A DNA stretch of 64,000 bases, taken from NCBI GenBank assembly GCA_951802115.1, contig CATOPL010000006.1, positions 1 through 64,000 of the forward strand, written 5' to 3'. Within the stretch, counting starts at the first letter, position 1. Every line of letters begins with the position of its first letter. The position numbers and the translations under genes are program-made. Below are positions 45,156 to 54,090 of this stretch, one piece after another. Under the pieces are notes generated by a model. It did no database searches. It saw nothing but the letters and a program-made list of their open reading frames with translations, and had not been told where the DNA came from. This DNA comes from an uncultured Lachnospiraceae bacterium. Lineage in GTDB: Bacteria; Bacillota; Clostridia; Lachnospirales; Lachnospiraceae.

Positions 45156-45428
45156 ATGGCGTTCATGGATTTCTTTCGGAAGAAGAATTCAGGAGAGGTT
45201 GCAAAAGACCGTCTGAAGCTTCTGCTGATCTCAGACCGTGCGAATTGCTCTCCGGAAACAATGGAAGCAATTAAAAACGATATTATTAAAGTAATTACAA
45301 AATATATGGAAATTGACAGTGAAGGACTGGATATTCAGATTACACAGACGGAATCCGAGGGAGGCAATGGTACGGTTCCGGTGCTCTGTGCAAATATTCC
45401 GGTAAAAGATATGAAAAAAAGATCATAG
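45156..45428 (+). CDS. minE: Cell division topological factor MinE
   Basis: MinE stimulates MinD ATPase and restricts MinCD to the poles. The N terminus FMDFFRKKNSGEVAKDRLKL contains the membrane- and MinD-binding helix, and the C-terminal part the topological specificity domain (IIKVITKYMEIDSEGL). The 90-residue length matches. AAGGGAG precedes the ATG. Its presence means a MinE-driven oscillator rather than DivIVA/MinJ control. Confidence 0.95.
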   Translation: MAFMDFFRKKNSGEVAKDRLKLLLISDRANCSPETMEAIKNDIIKVITKYMEIDSEGLDIQITQTESEGGNGTVPVLCANIPVKDMKKRS

Positions 45429-45442
45429 AAATCAGGTGAGAT

Positions 45443-46543
45443 ATGTTCAAACAATATCAACTGCGCGATTTTAAGCTGCGGCTGGTTGTATTTGTATATA
45501 CGATCACAATTCTCGGAATTCTGGTGATCGGGAGCGCCAGATCTGAATATCAGAGCCAGCAGGTGGTCGGAATGGTGTTGGGCAGCGCAGCGATGCTGGT
45601 GTTTGCGCTCGTCGATTATCATTTGATGATGAATATGTACTGGCTGGTTTATATCTTTAATCTGGTGCTTCTGGTAGCAGTTAAGGTTGCAGGAACAGAG
45701 GTAAACGGGGCAAAGCGATGGCTGGATATCGGCTTTCGTTTCCAGCCTTCTGAACTCTGCAAGCTTTTGCTGATTTTGTTCTTTGCAAGATTTTTTACAA
45801 AATACGGAGAGATGATCAATCACTGGAAGACGATTATCTGCTCTGGGATCCTGATTCTGATTCCGCTGTATTTTATTAAAGAACAGCCGGATCTGTCGAC
45901 TACGATTACCATCGCATTTGTGTTCTGTGTTCTTATCTTTATCGGCGGGCTCAGCTACAAAATTATCGGAACAGTACTTGCAATTTTGATACCATCTGCT
46001 ATTATATTTATAAACCTAATTATGCAGGAAGGACAGCAGATCCTGGACAGCTATCAGTTTCGCAGGATCATGGCATGGCTCAACCCCGCTGAGTATGCGG
46101 ATGATGCATATCAACAGCAGAATTCTATCATTGCTATCGGTTCCGGACAGCTTTATGGTAAAGGTCTTTATAATAATGATATATCATCCGTAAAAAATGG
46201 AAATTTCATCGTAGAACCGCAGACGGATTTTATATTTGCCGTTACAGGAGAGGAACTGGGGTTTATCGGCTGCGCAGCGGTCATTATTCTTCTGGCGCTG
46301 ATCGTACTGGAGTGTCTGTGGATCGGAAAAAATGCAAGGGAACAGGAGGGAACGATCATCTGCTGCGGTTTTGGCGGACTGATCGCATTTCAGAGTCTTG
46401 TCAATATCTGTGTTGCTACAGGGCTGATGCCGAATACAGGTATTCCGCTGCCGTTTGTCAGTTATGGACTTACATCGCTTGTTATGCTGTATATGGGGAT
46501 AGGTATTGTTTTAAATGTCGGGCTACAGCCTAAAAAATACTAA
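45443..46543 (+). CDS. rodA: Peptidoglycan glycosyltransferase RodA (SEDS family)
   Basis: RodA polymerises glycan strands and pairs with PBP2. The 366 residues show ten hydrophobic segments and the SEDS signatures NGAKRWLDIGFRFQPSEL and FIVEPQTDFIFAVTGEELGF, with IPLPFVSYGLTSL near the end. Although FtsW belongs to the same family, the position next to mre, PBP2 and min genes supports RodA. The start follows minE by 14 bases. Confidence 0.93.
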   Translation: MFKQYQLRDFKLRLVVFVYTITILGILVIGSARSEYQSQQVVGMVLGSAAMLVFALVDYHLMMNMYWLVYIFNLVLLVAVKVAGTEVNGAKRWLDIGFRFQPSELCKLLLILFFARFFTKYGEMINHWKTIICSGILILIPLYFIKEQPDLSTTITIAFVFCVLIFIGGLSYKIIGTVLAILIPSAIIFINLIMQEGQQILDSYQFRRIMAWLNPAEYADDAYQQQNSIIAIGSGQLYGKGLYNNDISSVKNGNFIVEPQTDFIFAVTGEELGFIGCAAVIILLALIVLECLWIGKNAREQEGTIICCGFGGLIAFQSLVNICVATGLMPNTGIPLPFVSYGLTSLVMLYMGIGIVLNVGLQPKKY

Positions 46544-46558
46544 CAAGGGGGTCAAACA

Positions 46559-46954
46559 ATGAATATTGGATTGATTGCGCATGATGCAAAAAAAGTCCTG
46601 ATGCAGAATTTCTGTATCGCTTACAGAGGGATTCTCTGTAAAAATGAGCTTTACGCAACCGGAACGACAGGCCGTTTGATTGAAGAAGTAGCCAATTTGA
46701 ACGTTCATAAGTTTCTGGCGGGGCATCTTGGGGGGGAGCAGCAGCTTGGTGCCCAGATCGAGCATAATCAGATTGACCTGGTTATATTTCTGCGGGATCC
46801 GATTCAGCCTAAAAGACATGAGCCGGATGTAAATAATGTGGTGCATCTTTGTGATGTACACAATATCCCGATCGCTACGAATCTTGCAACTGCGGAGCTG
46901 CTGATTAAATCACTTGACAGAGGAGATATGGAGTGGCGTGAGATGTATAAATAA
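46559..46954 (+). CDS. mgsA: Methylglyoxal synthase
   Basis: MgsA converts dihydroxyacetone phosphate to methylglyoxal and phosphate, a bypass of lower glycolysis. The protein starts with IGLIAHDAKKVLM, has the phosphate-binding ATGTTGRLIEE near residue 40 and the catalytic IFLRDPIQPKRHEPDV region near 80. 131 residues is normal. CAAGGGGG lies upstream. The end overlaps the start of the carboxypeptidase gene by 17 bases. Confidence 0.95.
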   Translation: MNIGLIAHDAKKVLMQNFCIAYRGILCKNELYATGTTGRLIEEVANLNVHKFLAGHLGGEQQLGAQIEHNQIDLVIFLRDPIQPKRHEPDVNNVVHLCDVHNIPIATNLATAELLIKSLDRGDMEWREMYK

Positions 46955-47930
46955 AGGGCTGAGGCGTCCGGCAGTTTTCTTCTCGGTAATGCTGGTTTGC
47001 AGCTTGTTCCTGAACGGATGTGCGAAGAATGTGGAGCTGGAGGATGCATTTACCGCAGACCGTCCGGGCTTTGGCATTCAGGGACAGGGTGAAGATATGG
47101 ATATTTCCTATTTTGCGGAAGAACTGTGCGTTGCGGATGAGGATGTGCAGACGACAGAAGCTGATGCGCCGGATGCGCTTGCGGCCTGTTTTTTTAATCT
47201 GGATACAAAGGAAATTCTGTATGCCAAAAATGTCCATGAAAGGCTTTTTCCTGCCAGTACTACCAAAATTATGACTGCGCTTGTCGCGCTGGAGCAGGGA
47301 GATCTGGATGCGCAGGCGACTGTAAGCCAGGAGGCAATTACCTTTCACGAGAGTGGAGTATCGAAGGTCAATTTAAAAGAAGGTGACGTGCTGACTCTTC
47401 GTCAGCTTTTGTATGCGCTTTTAACGGTATCTGCCAATGATGCAGCGAATGTGATCGCAGAAATGACGGCAGGGAGCACAGAGCAGTTTGTTGGTCTGAT
47501 GAATGAGAAAGCTGCTTGTATAGGGGCTACCAATACGCATTTTGTCAATCCAAACGGACTTCATGATGAAGAACATTATACGACCGTATATGATCTGTAT
47601 CTGATGTTTCAGGAAGCCATGAAATACGATACATTTTTGGAAATATTAAAAGTTCCGTCCTATGATGTGTCTTACCTGTCAGCGGACGGCTCGGAAATAA
47701 CAGCATCATGGTCCAGTTCGAACCAGTTTACAAAGGGCGATGTGACGGTTCCGGACGGGGTAACTGCGGCGGGAGGAAAGACAGGAACGACGTCAGCGGC
47801 AAAAAGTTGTCTGGTACAGCTTTTTGAAGATGCAGAGGGCCAGCGCTATGTGGCGATTATTCTGGGCTGCAGTGACAGGAGTGTGCTGTATCAGGAGATG
47901 CAGAGCTTTTTATCTGATTTGAACAATTAG
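46938..47930 (+). CDS. D-alanyl-D-alanine carboxypeptidase (peptidase S11), predicted lipoprotein
   Basis: Trims terminal D-alanine from peptidoglycan stem peptides outside the membrane. Active-site motifs are STTK near residue 107 (FPASTTKIMTALVAL), SAN near 167 (VSANDAANVIAEM) and KTGT near 277 (AGGKTGTTSAAKS). The N terminus is a signal sequence ending in LFLNGC, a plausible lipobox, so the protein is probably lipid-anchored. I use the GTG at 46938, after GGAG at 46930-46933. It resembles DacF. Confidence 0.9.
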   Translation: MRCINKGLRRPAVFFSVMLVCSLFLNGCAKNVELEDAFTADRPGFGIQGQGEDMDISYFAEELCVADEDVQTTEADAPDALAACFFNLDTKEILYAKNVHERLFPASTTKIMTALVALEQGDLDAQATVSQEAITFHESGVSKVNLKEGDVLTLRQLLYALLTVSANDAANVIAEMTAGSTEQFVGLMNEKAACIGATNTHFVNPNGLHDEEHYTTVYDLYLMFQEAMKYDTFLEILKVPSYDVSYLSADGSEITASWSSSNQFTKGDVTVPDGVTAAGGKTGTTSAAKSCLVQLFEDAEGQRYVAIILGCSDRSVLYQEMQSFLSDLNN

Positions 47931-47933
47931 TTC

Positions 47934-47962
47934 TTGTATTCTGACCCTTTGAATGGTATAAT
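47934..47962 (+). promoter_or_regulatory. Sigma-A promoter for the P-loop protein gene
   Basis: TTGTAT at 47934-47939, a 17-base spacer and TATAAT at 47957-47962, with TG at 47954-47955 giving an extended -10. The predicted start near 47969 leaves a 28-base leader that contains the AAGGAGGG ribosome site. Confidence 0.8.
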
Positions 47963-47996
47963 TAGAGAAACTCAGGAACCTTAAGGAGGGCAAGCT

Positions 47997-48407
47997 ATGG
48001 TACAATTAATAACAGGGGAAAAGGGCGAAGGAAAGACAAAAAAGATGCTGGACTGTGTACATGAAGCGATGAAAACAGCGACAGGCAATCTTGTATACCT
48101 GGATAAATCGGCCCAGAATATTCACGAACTTGACAATAAGGTTCGCTTGATTAATGTATCAGAGTATCCGATTCAGAATACAGATCAGTTTATTGGTTTT
48201 ATCTGCGGAATCTGTTCGCAGGATTACGATCTTGAGGGAATGTATCTGGATGGATTTTTAAAGATTGCAAAGCTGGAGGGTGAGGATATCACACAGGCGC
48301 TTACCCAGCTGAACAAGATCAGTGATCAGTTTAAAGTGAAAATGGTACTCAGCGTATCATTGAGCCGGGAACAATTACCAGAATTTGCCAGAGATCAGGT
48401 GCTCTGA
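47997..48407 (+). CDS. Small P-loop-like protein of unknown function
   Basis: I do not recognise a characterised family. The 136-residue protein begins with a Walker A-like motif, LITGEKGEGKTKKMLD, at residues 4-19 and has a possible Walker B, LEGMYLDGF, near residue 80. The C-terminal half reads VKMVLSVSLSREQLPEF. It has no signal or membrane segment and no sensor or lid visible. It is the only gene between a strong promoter (47934-47962) and a terminator (48431-48462), so it is expressed alone. AAGGAGGG precedes the ATG. It could be a stand-alone ATP- or nucleotide-binding domain. Confidence 0.8.
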   Translation: MVQLITGEKGEGKTKKMLDCVHEAMKTATGNLVYLDKSAQNIHELDNKVRLINVSEYPIQNTDQFIGFICGICSQDYDLEGMYLDGFLKIAKLEGEDITQALTQLNKISDQFKVKMVLSVSLSREQLPEFARDQVL

Positions 48408-48430
48408 TAGAGCAGATAAATGTACATAAC

Positions 48431-48462
48431 AACGGATGCCCAATCAAGGACATCCGTTTTTT
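48431..48462 (+). terminator. Rho-independent terminator
   Basis: AACGGATG (48431-48438) pairs with CATCCGTT (48451-48458), 12-base loop, and the T-run continues to 48462. It ends the P-loop gene. A second weaker hairpin, GGAAAGA with TCTTTCC at 48495-48516, lies in the leader of the next gene. Confidence 0.88.
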
Positions 48463-48556
48463 CAATATGCGCAGCAAAGCGCGTTTCGTATCGAGGAAAG
48501 AGAAAATATTCTTTCCCCGCCCGATTGATTTTTGATGGATTCGGAGGAATTTGCAG

Positions 48557-49966
48557 ATGGCACAGCACCACAGGAGGGGGAAGGTCGTCAGTGTACGGAG
48601 GAAACGGCCGATCAATATTGACATTGTATTTTTTGGTGCAGTCGCAGTATACATATGCGTGATTTGCTATATGGCGATGAACTCTGAGCATATTGCAGGA
48701 TACGAGGTCAATTCGGGCAGTCTGTCAGTAAATCATACATATACAGGATTTGCGGTCCGAGAGGAAAAAATCTACAGTTCAGACACCTCCGGTTATGTAA
48801 GCTATTATGCAAGAGAGGGGGAGCGAGTGTCCAGCGCTTCTCTTGTCTATACCATTGATGAAAAAGGCGAGATTAATGCTCAGATTCGGCAGAGTGCAGA
48901 AAGCGCGGATCTGACGGATGAAAATTTCTCTGCCATTCGGGGCAGTATCCGCAGTTACATGAATGAATATGACGGTCTGGAGTTTTCAAGGGTATATGAT
49001 TTTCAGACCTCACTTTCTGGCTCTGTCATGGATCTGATGAATCAAAACATGCTGGAGAGTCTGGAGGAAGCAGGAGAAGATACGATGTTTTCACGTATCT
49101 ATGCAGGTGATATCGGGATATTGGAGTATTATACGGACGGTTATGAGAATGTAACTGTGGACAGTGTTACGGAGGAAATGCTGAATCCATCGGCCTATGA
49201 AAGGCAGAATCTGAAAAAAGAACTGATTCAGGCCGGAGAGCAGGTGTATAAGCTTTGTCTCTCTGAAAAGTGGAATCTTATCGTGCCTTTGACGGAAGAA
49301 GAGGCAGAGGGTTTTCAGCAGGAAGAAAGAAAATTTATGGAAGTTGAATTTGTCCGGGATCATACAACTGCGTGGGCGGAGTTTTCGATTATCTATGTAG
49401 GGACGGTTCCCTGTGCGAAGCTTGCCTTTAATACTTCTATGGTTCGTTTTGCCGATCTCCGATATATTGAAGTGGAATTTCAGGTAGAAGACGAGATTGG
49501 ACTGAAGATTCCGAATACTGCCATTGTGGAGAAAGATTTTTATCTGGTTCCTCACGAATTTCTTGTGGAAAATGAGGAGGGACGGGGATTTATGAAAGAG
49601 GTTTACGATGAGAATGGACAGGCGAGTGTTGCGTTTGTGAATATGACACTGTATTATGACGATGAGGAGAATTATTATATTGATCCGAAAGAATCGGATT
49701 TTGTAACCGGCCAGGTCAAAATGCCGATTGGTACGTTTCTGGTAGAACCGGATTCTTCAGAACGTTTTCAGATTGGCACGAACTGTACGCTGCAGGGAGT
49801 ATATAATATTAATAAAGGCTTTACACAGTTCCGTCAGATCAACATTCTGTATCAGAATGAAGAATTTGCTCTGGTTGAAGAGGGCACCAGCTACGGTCTG
49901 ACCCTTTATGACCGTATCGTTTTGAACGGGGCGGCGGTAGACGAGGATGAAGTGATCTATAAATAA
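48557..49966 (+). CDS. HlyD-like membrane-anchored protein linked to sepF
   Basis: A 469-residue protein with a basic N terminus, one membrane helix (about residues 20-40: IVFFGAVAVYICVICYMAM) and a large outer part. The start of the outer part, GYVSYYAREGERVSSASLVY, is the lipoyl/barrel-sandwich motif of HlyD-type adaptors, and a beta-rich region follows. No ABC exporter or outer-membrane partner is nearby. Its neighbours are yggS and sepF, so a role in division or envelope work is plausible but unproven. The ATG at 48557 is 9 bases after CGGAGG. Confidence 0.82.
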   Translation: MAQHHRRGKVVSVRRKRPINIDIVFFGAVAVYICVICYMAMNSEHIAGYEVNSGSLSVNHTYTGFAVREEKIYSSDTSGYVSYYAREGERVSSASLVYTIDEKGEINAQIRQSAESADLTDENFSAIRGSIRSYMNEYDGLEFSRVYDFQTSLSGSVMDLMNQNMLESLEEAGEDTMFSRIYAGDIGILEYYTDGYENVTVDSVTEEMLNPSAYERQNLKKELIQAGEQVYKLCLSEKWNLIVPLTEEEAEGFQQEERKFMEVEFVRDHTTAWAEFSIIYVGTVPCAKLAFNTSMVRFADLRYIEVEFQVEDEIGLKIPNTAIVEKDFYLVPHEFLVENEEGRGFMKEVYDENGQASVAFVNMTLYYDDEENYYIDPKESDFVTGQVKMPIGTFLVEPDSSERFQIGTNCTLQGVYNINKGFTQFRQINILYQNEEFALVEEGTSYGLTLYDRIVLNGAAVDEDEVIYK

Positions 49967-49978
49967 GGAGTGGGACAG

Positions 49979-50671
49979 ATGATTGCAGAAAATTATCAGG
50001 ATGTGGAAAAAAAAGTACAGAAGGCGTGTGAAAAAAGCAAAAGAGAACGTTCCGAAGTGACATTGATTGCAGTAAGCAAAACCAAGCCGGTTCAGATGAT
50101 CCGTGAAGCGATGGCTGCGGGCGCGGAACACTTCGGAGAAAATAAAGTACAGGAGCTGTGTGAAAAATATGAGGTGCTTCCACAAAATCTGCACTGGCAT
50201 ATGATCGGACATCTGCAGAGAAACAAGGTAAAATATGTTGTGGAGAAAGCGGAACTGATTCATTCTGTGGATTCCCTTCGGCTTGCAGAGGAGATCAGCA
50301 GAGAGGCCGTGAAAAAAAATGTACAGGTCAGGATTTTGATTGAGGTGAATGTGGCAGAGGAGGAAAGCAAATTTGGAGTAAGTACAGAAGATGCAGAATC
50401 CCTTATCAGAAAAGCATCGGTTTTGCCGAACATATGTATTTGCGGTCTGATGACGATTGCTCCGTATGTGGAAAATGCGGAAGAAAATCGTCCGATATTT
50501 CGTGCTTTAAAGAAATTGGCTGTTGACATCAAAAAGAAAAACATTGATAATGTATCTATGGATGTGCTTTCCATGGGGATGACAGGGGACTATGAAGTGG
50601 CGATTGAGGAAGGTGCGACAATGGTGCGCGTTGGAACCGGAATATTTGGTGAACGTAATTATGCTTTGTAA
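49979..50671 (+). CDS. yggS: PLP-homeostasis protein YggS/YlmE (COG0325)
   Basis: A PLP-binding protein without known catalysis that keeps vitamin B6 levels balanced. The PLP lysine is K34 in LIAVSKTKP, followed by FGENKVQEL, WHMIGHLQRNKV and the phosphate-binding SMGMTGDYEVAIEEG. The 230-residue length is usual. The ATG at 49979 lies 8 bases after AAGGAG. It is directly followed by sepF, the conserved ylmE-sepF pair. Confidence 0.95.
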   Translation: MIAENYQDVEKKVQKACEKSKRERSEVTLIAVSKTKPVQMIREAMAAGAEHFGENKVQELCEKYEVLPQNLHWHMIGHLQRNKVKYVVEKAELIHSVDSLRLAEEISREAVKKNVQVRILIEVNVAEEESKFGVSTEDAESLIRKASVLPNICICGLMTIAPYVENAEENRPIFRALKKLAVDIKKKNIDNVSMDVLSMGMTGDYEVAIEEGATMVRVGTGIFGERNYAL

Positions 50672-50683
50672 AGGAGAATAGAT

Positions 50684-51202
50684 ATGGGCTTTTTGGATAG
50701 AATCATGGATACAATGCATCTTAGCGGTGATTATGACGACGATTACGATGACGATTATGATGATTATGAAGAGGACAGACCGAAGAGAGGATCTGTTTTT
50801 AAAAAGAAGGAAAAAGATTTTGATTACGATATGGCAGATGACATAGTAACAGAATCTGGCAAGGTAAGGCCGATCAAGCAGCAGTCGAGGATCACCCCCA
50901 TGAAGACCAGAAAAACAGGGAACGGTATGGAAGTATGTGTATTTAAGCCGACTCTTTTTGAAGAAGCAAGAGAGATTACGGATACTCTGCTCAGTAACTG
51001 TACGGTAGTTCTGAACTTTGAGGGACTGGATGTGGAAGTTGCACAGCGTATTATAGACTTTACTTCGGGTTCCTGTTATGCGATTGGCGGTAATCTCCAG
51101 AAGGTATCCAATTACATATTCATTGTGACGCCAAAGAGTGTGGATATTTCCGGCGATTTTCAGGATATTCTTTCAGGTGCGTTTGATATCCCTACGGTAT
51201 AG
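50684..51202 (+). CDS. sepF: Cell division protein SepF
   Basis: SepF anchors FtsZ to the membrane and bundles it. The N-terminal MGFLDRIMDTMHLS is the amphipathic membrane helix, followed by an Asp/Tyr-rich linker (DYDDDYDDDYDDYEEDRP). The C-terminal domain at about residues 80-165 contains EAREITDTLLSNCTVVLNFE and VAQRIIDFTSGSCYAIGG. 172 residues is typical. The 166 bases up to aroB show no clear signal. Confidence 0.95.
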   Translation: MGFLDRIMDTMHLSGDYDDDYDDDYDDYEEDRPKRGSVFKKKEKDFDYDMADDIVTESGKVRPIKQQSRITPMKTRKTGNGMEVCVFKPTLFEEAREITDTLLSNCTVVLNFEGLDVEVAQRIIDFTSGSCYAIGGNLQKVSNYIFIVTPKSVDISGDFQDILSGAFDIPTV

Positions 51203-51368
51203 AAAAATAAGGGCTGTTAGGAAGGCGGCTCCCGTTGTCTGATGATCTGCGAAATGCCGGTCTTAAGGACATCAGGAGCTGTATTTTTATGAATTTGCGT
51301 ATGTCTTTTCAACCCGCGAACATCTGACAATCGCAAAGAAACTGTGTACGCTGAAAAATGGAGGAAAT

Positions 51369-52496
51369 ATGGACAGAAAAAACGGAAGGATTCAGGTAAA
51401 AAAGGATGGTCAAATCTGTTACCCTATCTGGCTGGAAGCGGATTTTGGAAGGCTTGAGGAGGCTTTGACAGAGATTCCCACACAAAATAAAAAGCTGTGT
51501 ATTGTAACGGACACAATCATAGCAGAGCTGTATGCAGAGCAGCTGCAGGCAGTTCTGGAGAAGTGCTGTAAAAGTGTCTCCCTTTTTGTATTTCCTGCCG
51601 GGGAAGAATATAAGACGCTGAATACGGTCAGAAATCTGTATGAATATCTGATTCTGGAAAAATTTGACAGAAAGGATATGCTGCTGGCGCTGGGCGGCGG
51701 TGTCGTTGGGGATCTGACAGGATTTGCCGCAGCCACTTACCTGAGAGGTATTGATTTTATTCAGGTGCCGACAACGCTTTTGTCCCAGGTGGATTCCAGT
51801 ATCGGCGGTAAAACGGGAGTGGATTTTGACGCATACAAAAATATGGTGGGGGCGTTTCATATGCCACGGCTTGTGTATATGAATCTTGCCACTTTGAGAA
51901 CTCTTCCCGGACGGCAGTTTTCATCCGGCATGGCGGAGATTATCAAACACGGGTTGATCCAGGACAGCAGTTATTACAGCTGGCTGGCCGGTGCTCATGA
52001 AAAAATAATGGATGGAGAATATGAAGCGCTTCTCCACATGATTGAGGGAAGCTGCCGGATTAAGCAGCATGTTGTGGAGGAAGATCCAACGGAACAGGGG
52101 ATCCGCGCCTGGCTGAATTTTGGACATACGGCGGGTCATGCGGTGGAGAAGCTGAAGAATTTTGGGCTGACTCATGGAGAATGTGTGGCAATCGGCAGTG
52201 TGGCGGCACTGTGGCTTTCCTGGAAAAGAGGAAATATAACAGAAAATGAATGCCGGCAGGCAGAACAGATGCTGGAGACTTTTGGTCTTCCGGTACGTGT
52301 GTCCGGCCTGATAGCAGAGGATATATTGGAAACAACAAAGCTGGATAAAAAGATGGAGGCAGGAAAGATTAAATTCGTACTGCTGAAACAGATTGGAGAA
52401 GCCTGTATAGTGAAGGATTTGTCAGACGGTGAGCTTCTGCAGGCAATTCGATATATTTGCGGTGAGAACTCTTTGGATAAGGAGAACAGGGAATGA
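51369..52496 (+). CDS. aroB: 3-dehydroquinate synthase AroB
   Basis: Second step of the shikimate pathway, converting DAHP to 3-dehydroquinate with NAD+ and a metal. The NAD motif LALGGGVVGDLTGFAAATYL, the PTTLLSQVDSSIGGKTGVD region and metal ligands in SSGMAEIIKHGLI, NFGHTAGHAVE and LTHGECVAIG are all there. 375 residues. Its stop overlaps the lspA start (ATGA). No other aro gene is in the window. Confidence 0.96.
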   Translation: MDRKNGRIQVKKDGQICYPIWLEADFGRLEEALTEIPTQNKKLCIVTDTIIAELYAEQLQAVLEKCCKSVSLFVFPAGEEYKTLNTVRNLYEYLILEKFDRKDMLLALGGGVVGDLTGFAAATYLRGIDFIQVPTTLLSQVDSSIGGKTGVDFDAYKNMVGAFHMPRLVYMNLATLRTLPGRQFSSGMAEIIKHGLIQDSSYYSWLAGAHEKIMDGEYEALLHMIEGSCRIKQHVVEEDPTEQGIRAWLNFGHTAGHAVEKLKNFGLTHGECVAIGSVAALWLSWKRGNITENECRQAEQMLETFGLPVRVSGLIAEDILETTKLDKKMEAGKIKFVLLKQIGEACIVKDLSDGELLQAIRYICGENSLDKENRE

Positions 52497-53011
52497 ATAA
52501 ACATTTATGCCGTCCATGGACGATTGCCATCGTGACAGCTCTGCTGATTGCCGCTGACCAGGCAACAAAGGCGCTGGCTGTCTGTTTTCTGAAAAATCAG
52601 GATCCTTTCGTTATCTGGGAAGGAGTGTTTGAGCTTCGTTATCTGGAGAACAGAGGCGCGGCCTTTGGTATGCTGCAGGGACAGAGAGCGTTTTTTCTGC
52701 TCGCCGGATTACTGGTATTTGCAGCGGCGCTTTACTTTTTCCGTCATATGTCGGAGGAAAAAAAATTTTTACCGATTCGCCTGACGGCAATTTTTATACT
52801 GGCCGGAGCATGGGGGAATATGATTGATCGTCTGAGACTGTCTTATGTGGTAGATTTTTTTTATTTCAGTTTGATTGATTTCCCGATTTTTAACGTGGCG
52901 GATATTTATGTCAGCCTGGGAACTGCATATCTTGCGCTGCTGATACTGTTTCACTATAAAGACGAAGATTTGAATCATTTGCTAAACAAGAAAAAGAAGG
53001 GAGAGCCATGA
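52493..53011 (+). CDS. lspA: Lipoprotein signal peptidase LspA (signal peptidase II)
   Basis: Cleaves prolipoprotein signal peptides in the membrane. Four hydrophobic helices and the two catalytic aspartates, in GNMIDRL near residue 112 and FNVADIYV near 137, are present in 172 residues. The loop RYLENRGAAFGML is conserved. The start overlaps the aroB stop and the end overlaps rluD by four bases, so all three are coupled. Confidence 0.96.
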   Translation: MNKHLCRPWTIAIVTALLIAADQATKALAVCFLKNQDPFVIWEGVFELRYLENRGAAFGMLQGQRAFFLLAGLLVFAAALYFFRHMSEEKKFLPIRLTAIFILAGAWGNMIDRLRLSYVVDFFYFSLIDFPIFNVADIYVSLGTAYLALLILFHYKDEDLNHLLNKKKKGEP

Positions 53012-53949
53012 GCCTGATACGACTGACAGCGGATGAAAATTTTCAGAATGAAAGACTTGATAAATATCTGGGGGCTGTTCTACCCGAACAGTCCCGTTCT
53101 TATCTGCAGAAGCTGATCAAAGAAGGAAATGTGCTGGTCAACAGCAGAGCAGAAAAGGCAAGCTGCCGGATCGAAGCCGGAGATCAGATCGAGTTAAATC
53201 TGCCGGAACCTGAGGAACCGGCGATTCTGGCAGAGAATATTCCGCTGGATGTTCTGTATGAGGATAACGATCTTCTTATGGTTAATAAACCCAAAGGGAT
53301 GGTCGTGCATCCTGCTGCCGGTCATTGGACAGGAACGCTTGTAAATGCAGTGATGTACCATTGCCGGGAACAGCTTTCAGGCATTAACGGTGTGATGCGT
53401 CCGGGAATCGTTCACCGAATCGACAGAGATACGACAGGAGTGCTTGTGATCTGCAAAAATGATCTTGCTCATAATCATGTGGCAGCACAGCTGAAACAAC
53501 ATTCGATCAGGCGTAAGTATGTGGCGGTAGTTTCCGGAGTGATGAAAAAAGAAGAAGGGACGATAGACACTGTGATTGGCAGGCATCCTGTAGAACGCAA
53601 AAAGATGGCTGCAGGGGTAAAAAACGGAAAGCACGCAGTGACTCACTACCGGGTACTTCAAAGATTCGCCGGCTATACATTCATAGAGTGTCAGCTGGAG
53701 ACCGGCCGGACGCATCAGATCCGTGTGCATATGGCATCCATCGGCCATCCGATTCTTGGGGACACGGTGTATGGCTCTTCCAAAAATCCGTTTCATTTGC
53801 AGGGTCAGGCCTTGCATGCGCAGGTGCTGGGGCTTATTCATCCGGTCAGCGGGACTTATGTTGAAGCCGTGGCGCCTCTGCCGGAATATTTTCAGGAACT
53901 GCTTCAGAAGCTGGCTGTCCGCTCGTGTGCTCTGAAAGAAAAATCTTGA
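53008..53949 (+). CDS. rluD: 23S rRNA pseudouridine synthase, RluD family
   Basis: An RluA/RluD-type enzyme of 313 residues. The S4 domain occupies residues 10-75, and the catalytic motif GIVHRIDRDTTGVLVI lies near residue 137, with the nucleophilic Asp in RIDRD. TGRTHQIRVHMASIGHPILG follows near 235. The lspA-rluD pair is common in Firmicutes. Which uridines it modifies cannot be told from sequence. A promoter for the next gene overlaps its stop. Confidence 0.94.
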   Translation: MSLIRLTADENFQNERLDKYLGAVLPEQSRSYLQKLIKEGNVLVNSRAEKASCRIEAGDQIELNLPEPEEPAILAENIPLDVLYEDNDLLMVNKPKGMVVHPAAGHWTGTLVNAVMYHCREQLSGINGVMRPGIVHRIDRDTTGVLVICKNDLAHNHVAAQLKQHSIRRKYVAVVSGVMKKEEGTIDTVIGRHPVERKKMAAGVKNGKHAVTHYRVLQRFAGYTFIECQLETGRTHQIRVHMASIGHPILGDTVYGSSKNPFHLQGQALHAQVLGLIHPVSGTYVEAVAPLPEYFQELLQKLAVRSCALKEKS

Positions 53950-53974
53950 AATTCTGTTGGAATTATACTATAAT
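53946..53974 (+). promoter_or_regulatory. Consensus sigma-A promoter before the unknown gene and cstA
   Basis: TTGAAA at 53946-53951, a 17-base spacer and a perfect TATAAT at 53969-53974. It overlaps the rluD stop codon. The expected start near 53981 gives an unusually long and A/T-rich leader of about 110 bases before the ATG at 54091. Confidence 0.85.
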
Positions 53975-54090
53975 AGTCATTGTTCTTTTATAAAGTTTAT
54001 AAGATTTTTATTTTTATATTTAATTTTTTATATTTTATAGATTCAAACAGATTTTGGATTTGAAAATACATTTTAATATGAGGAGTCTGA

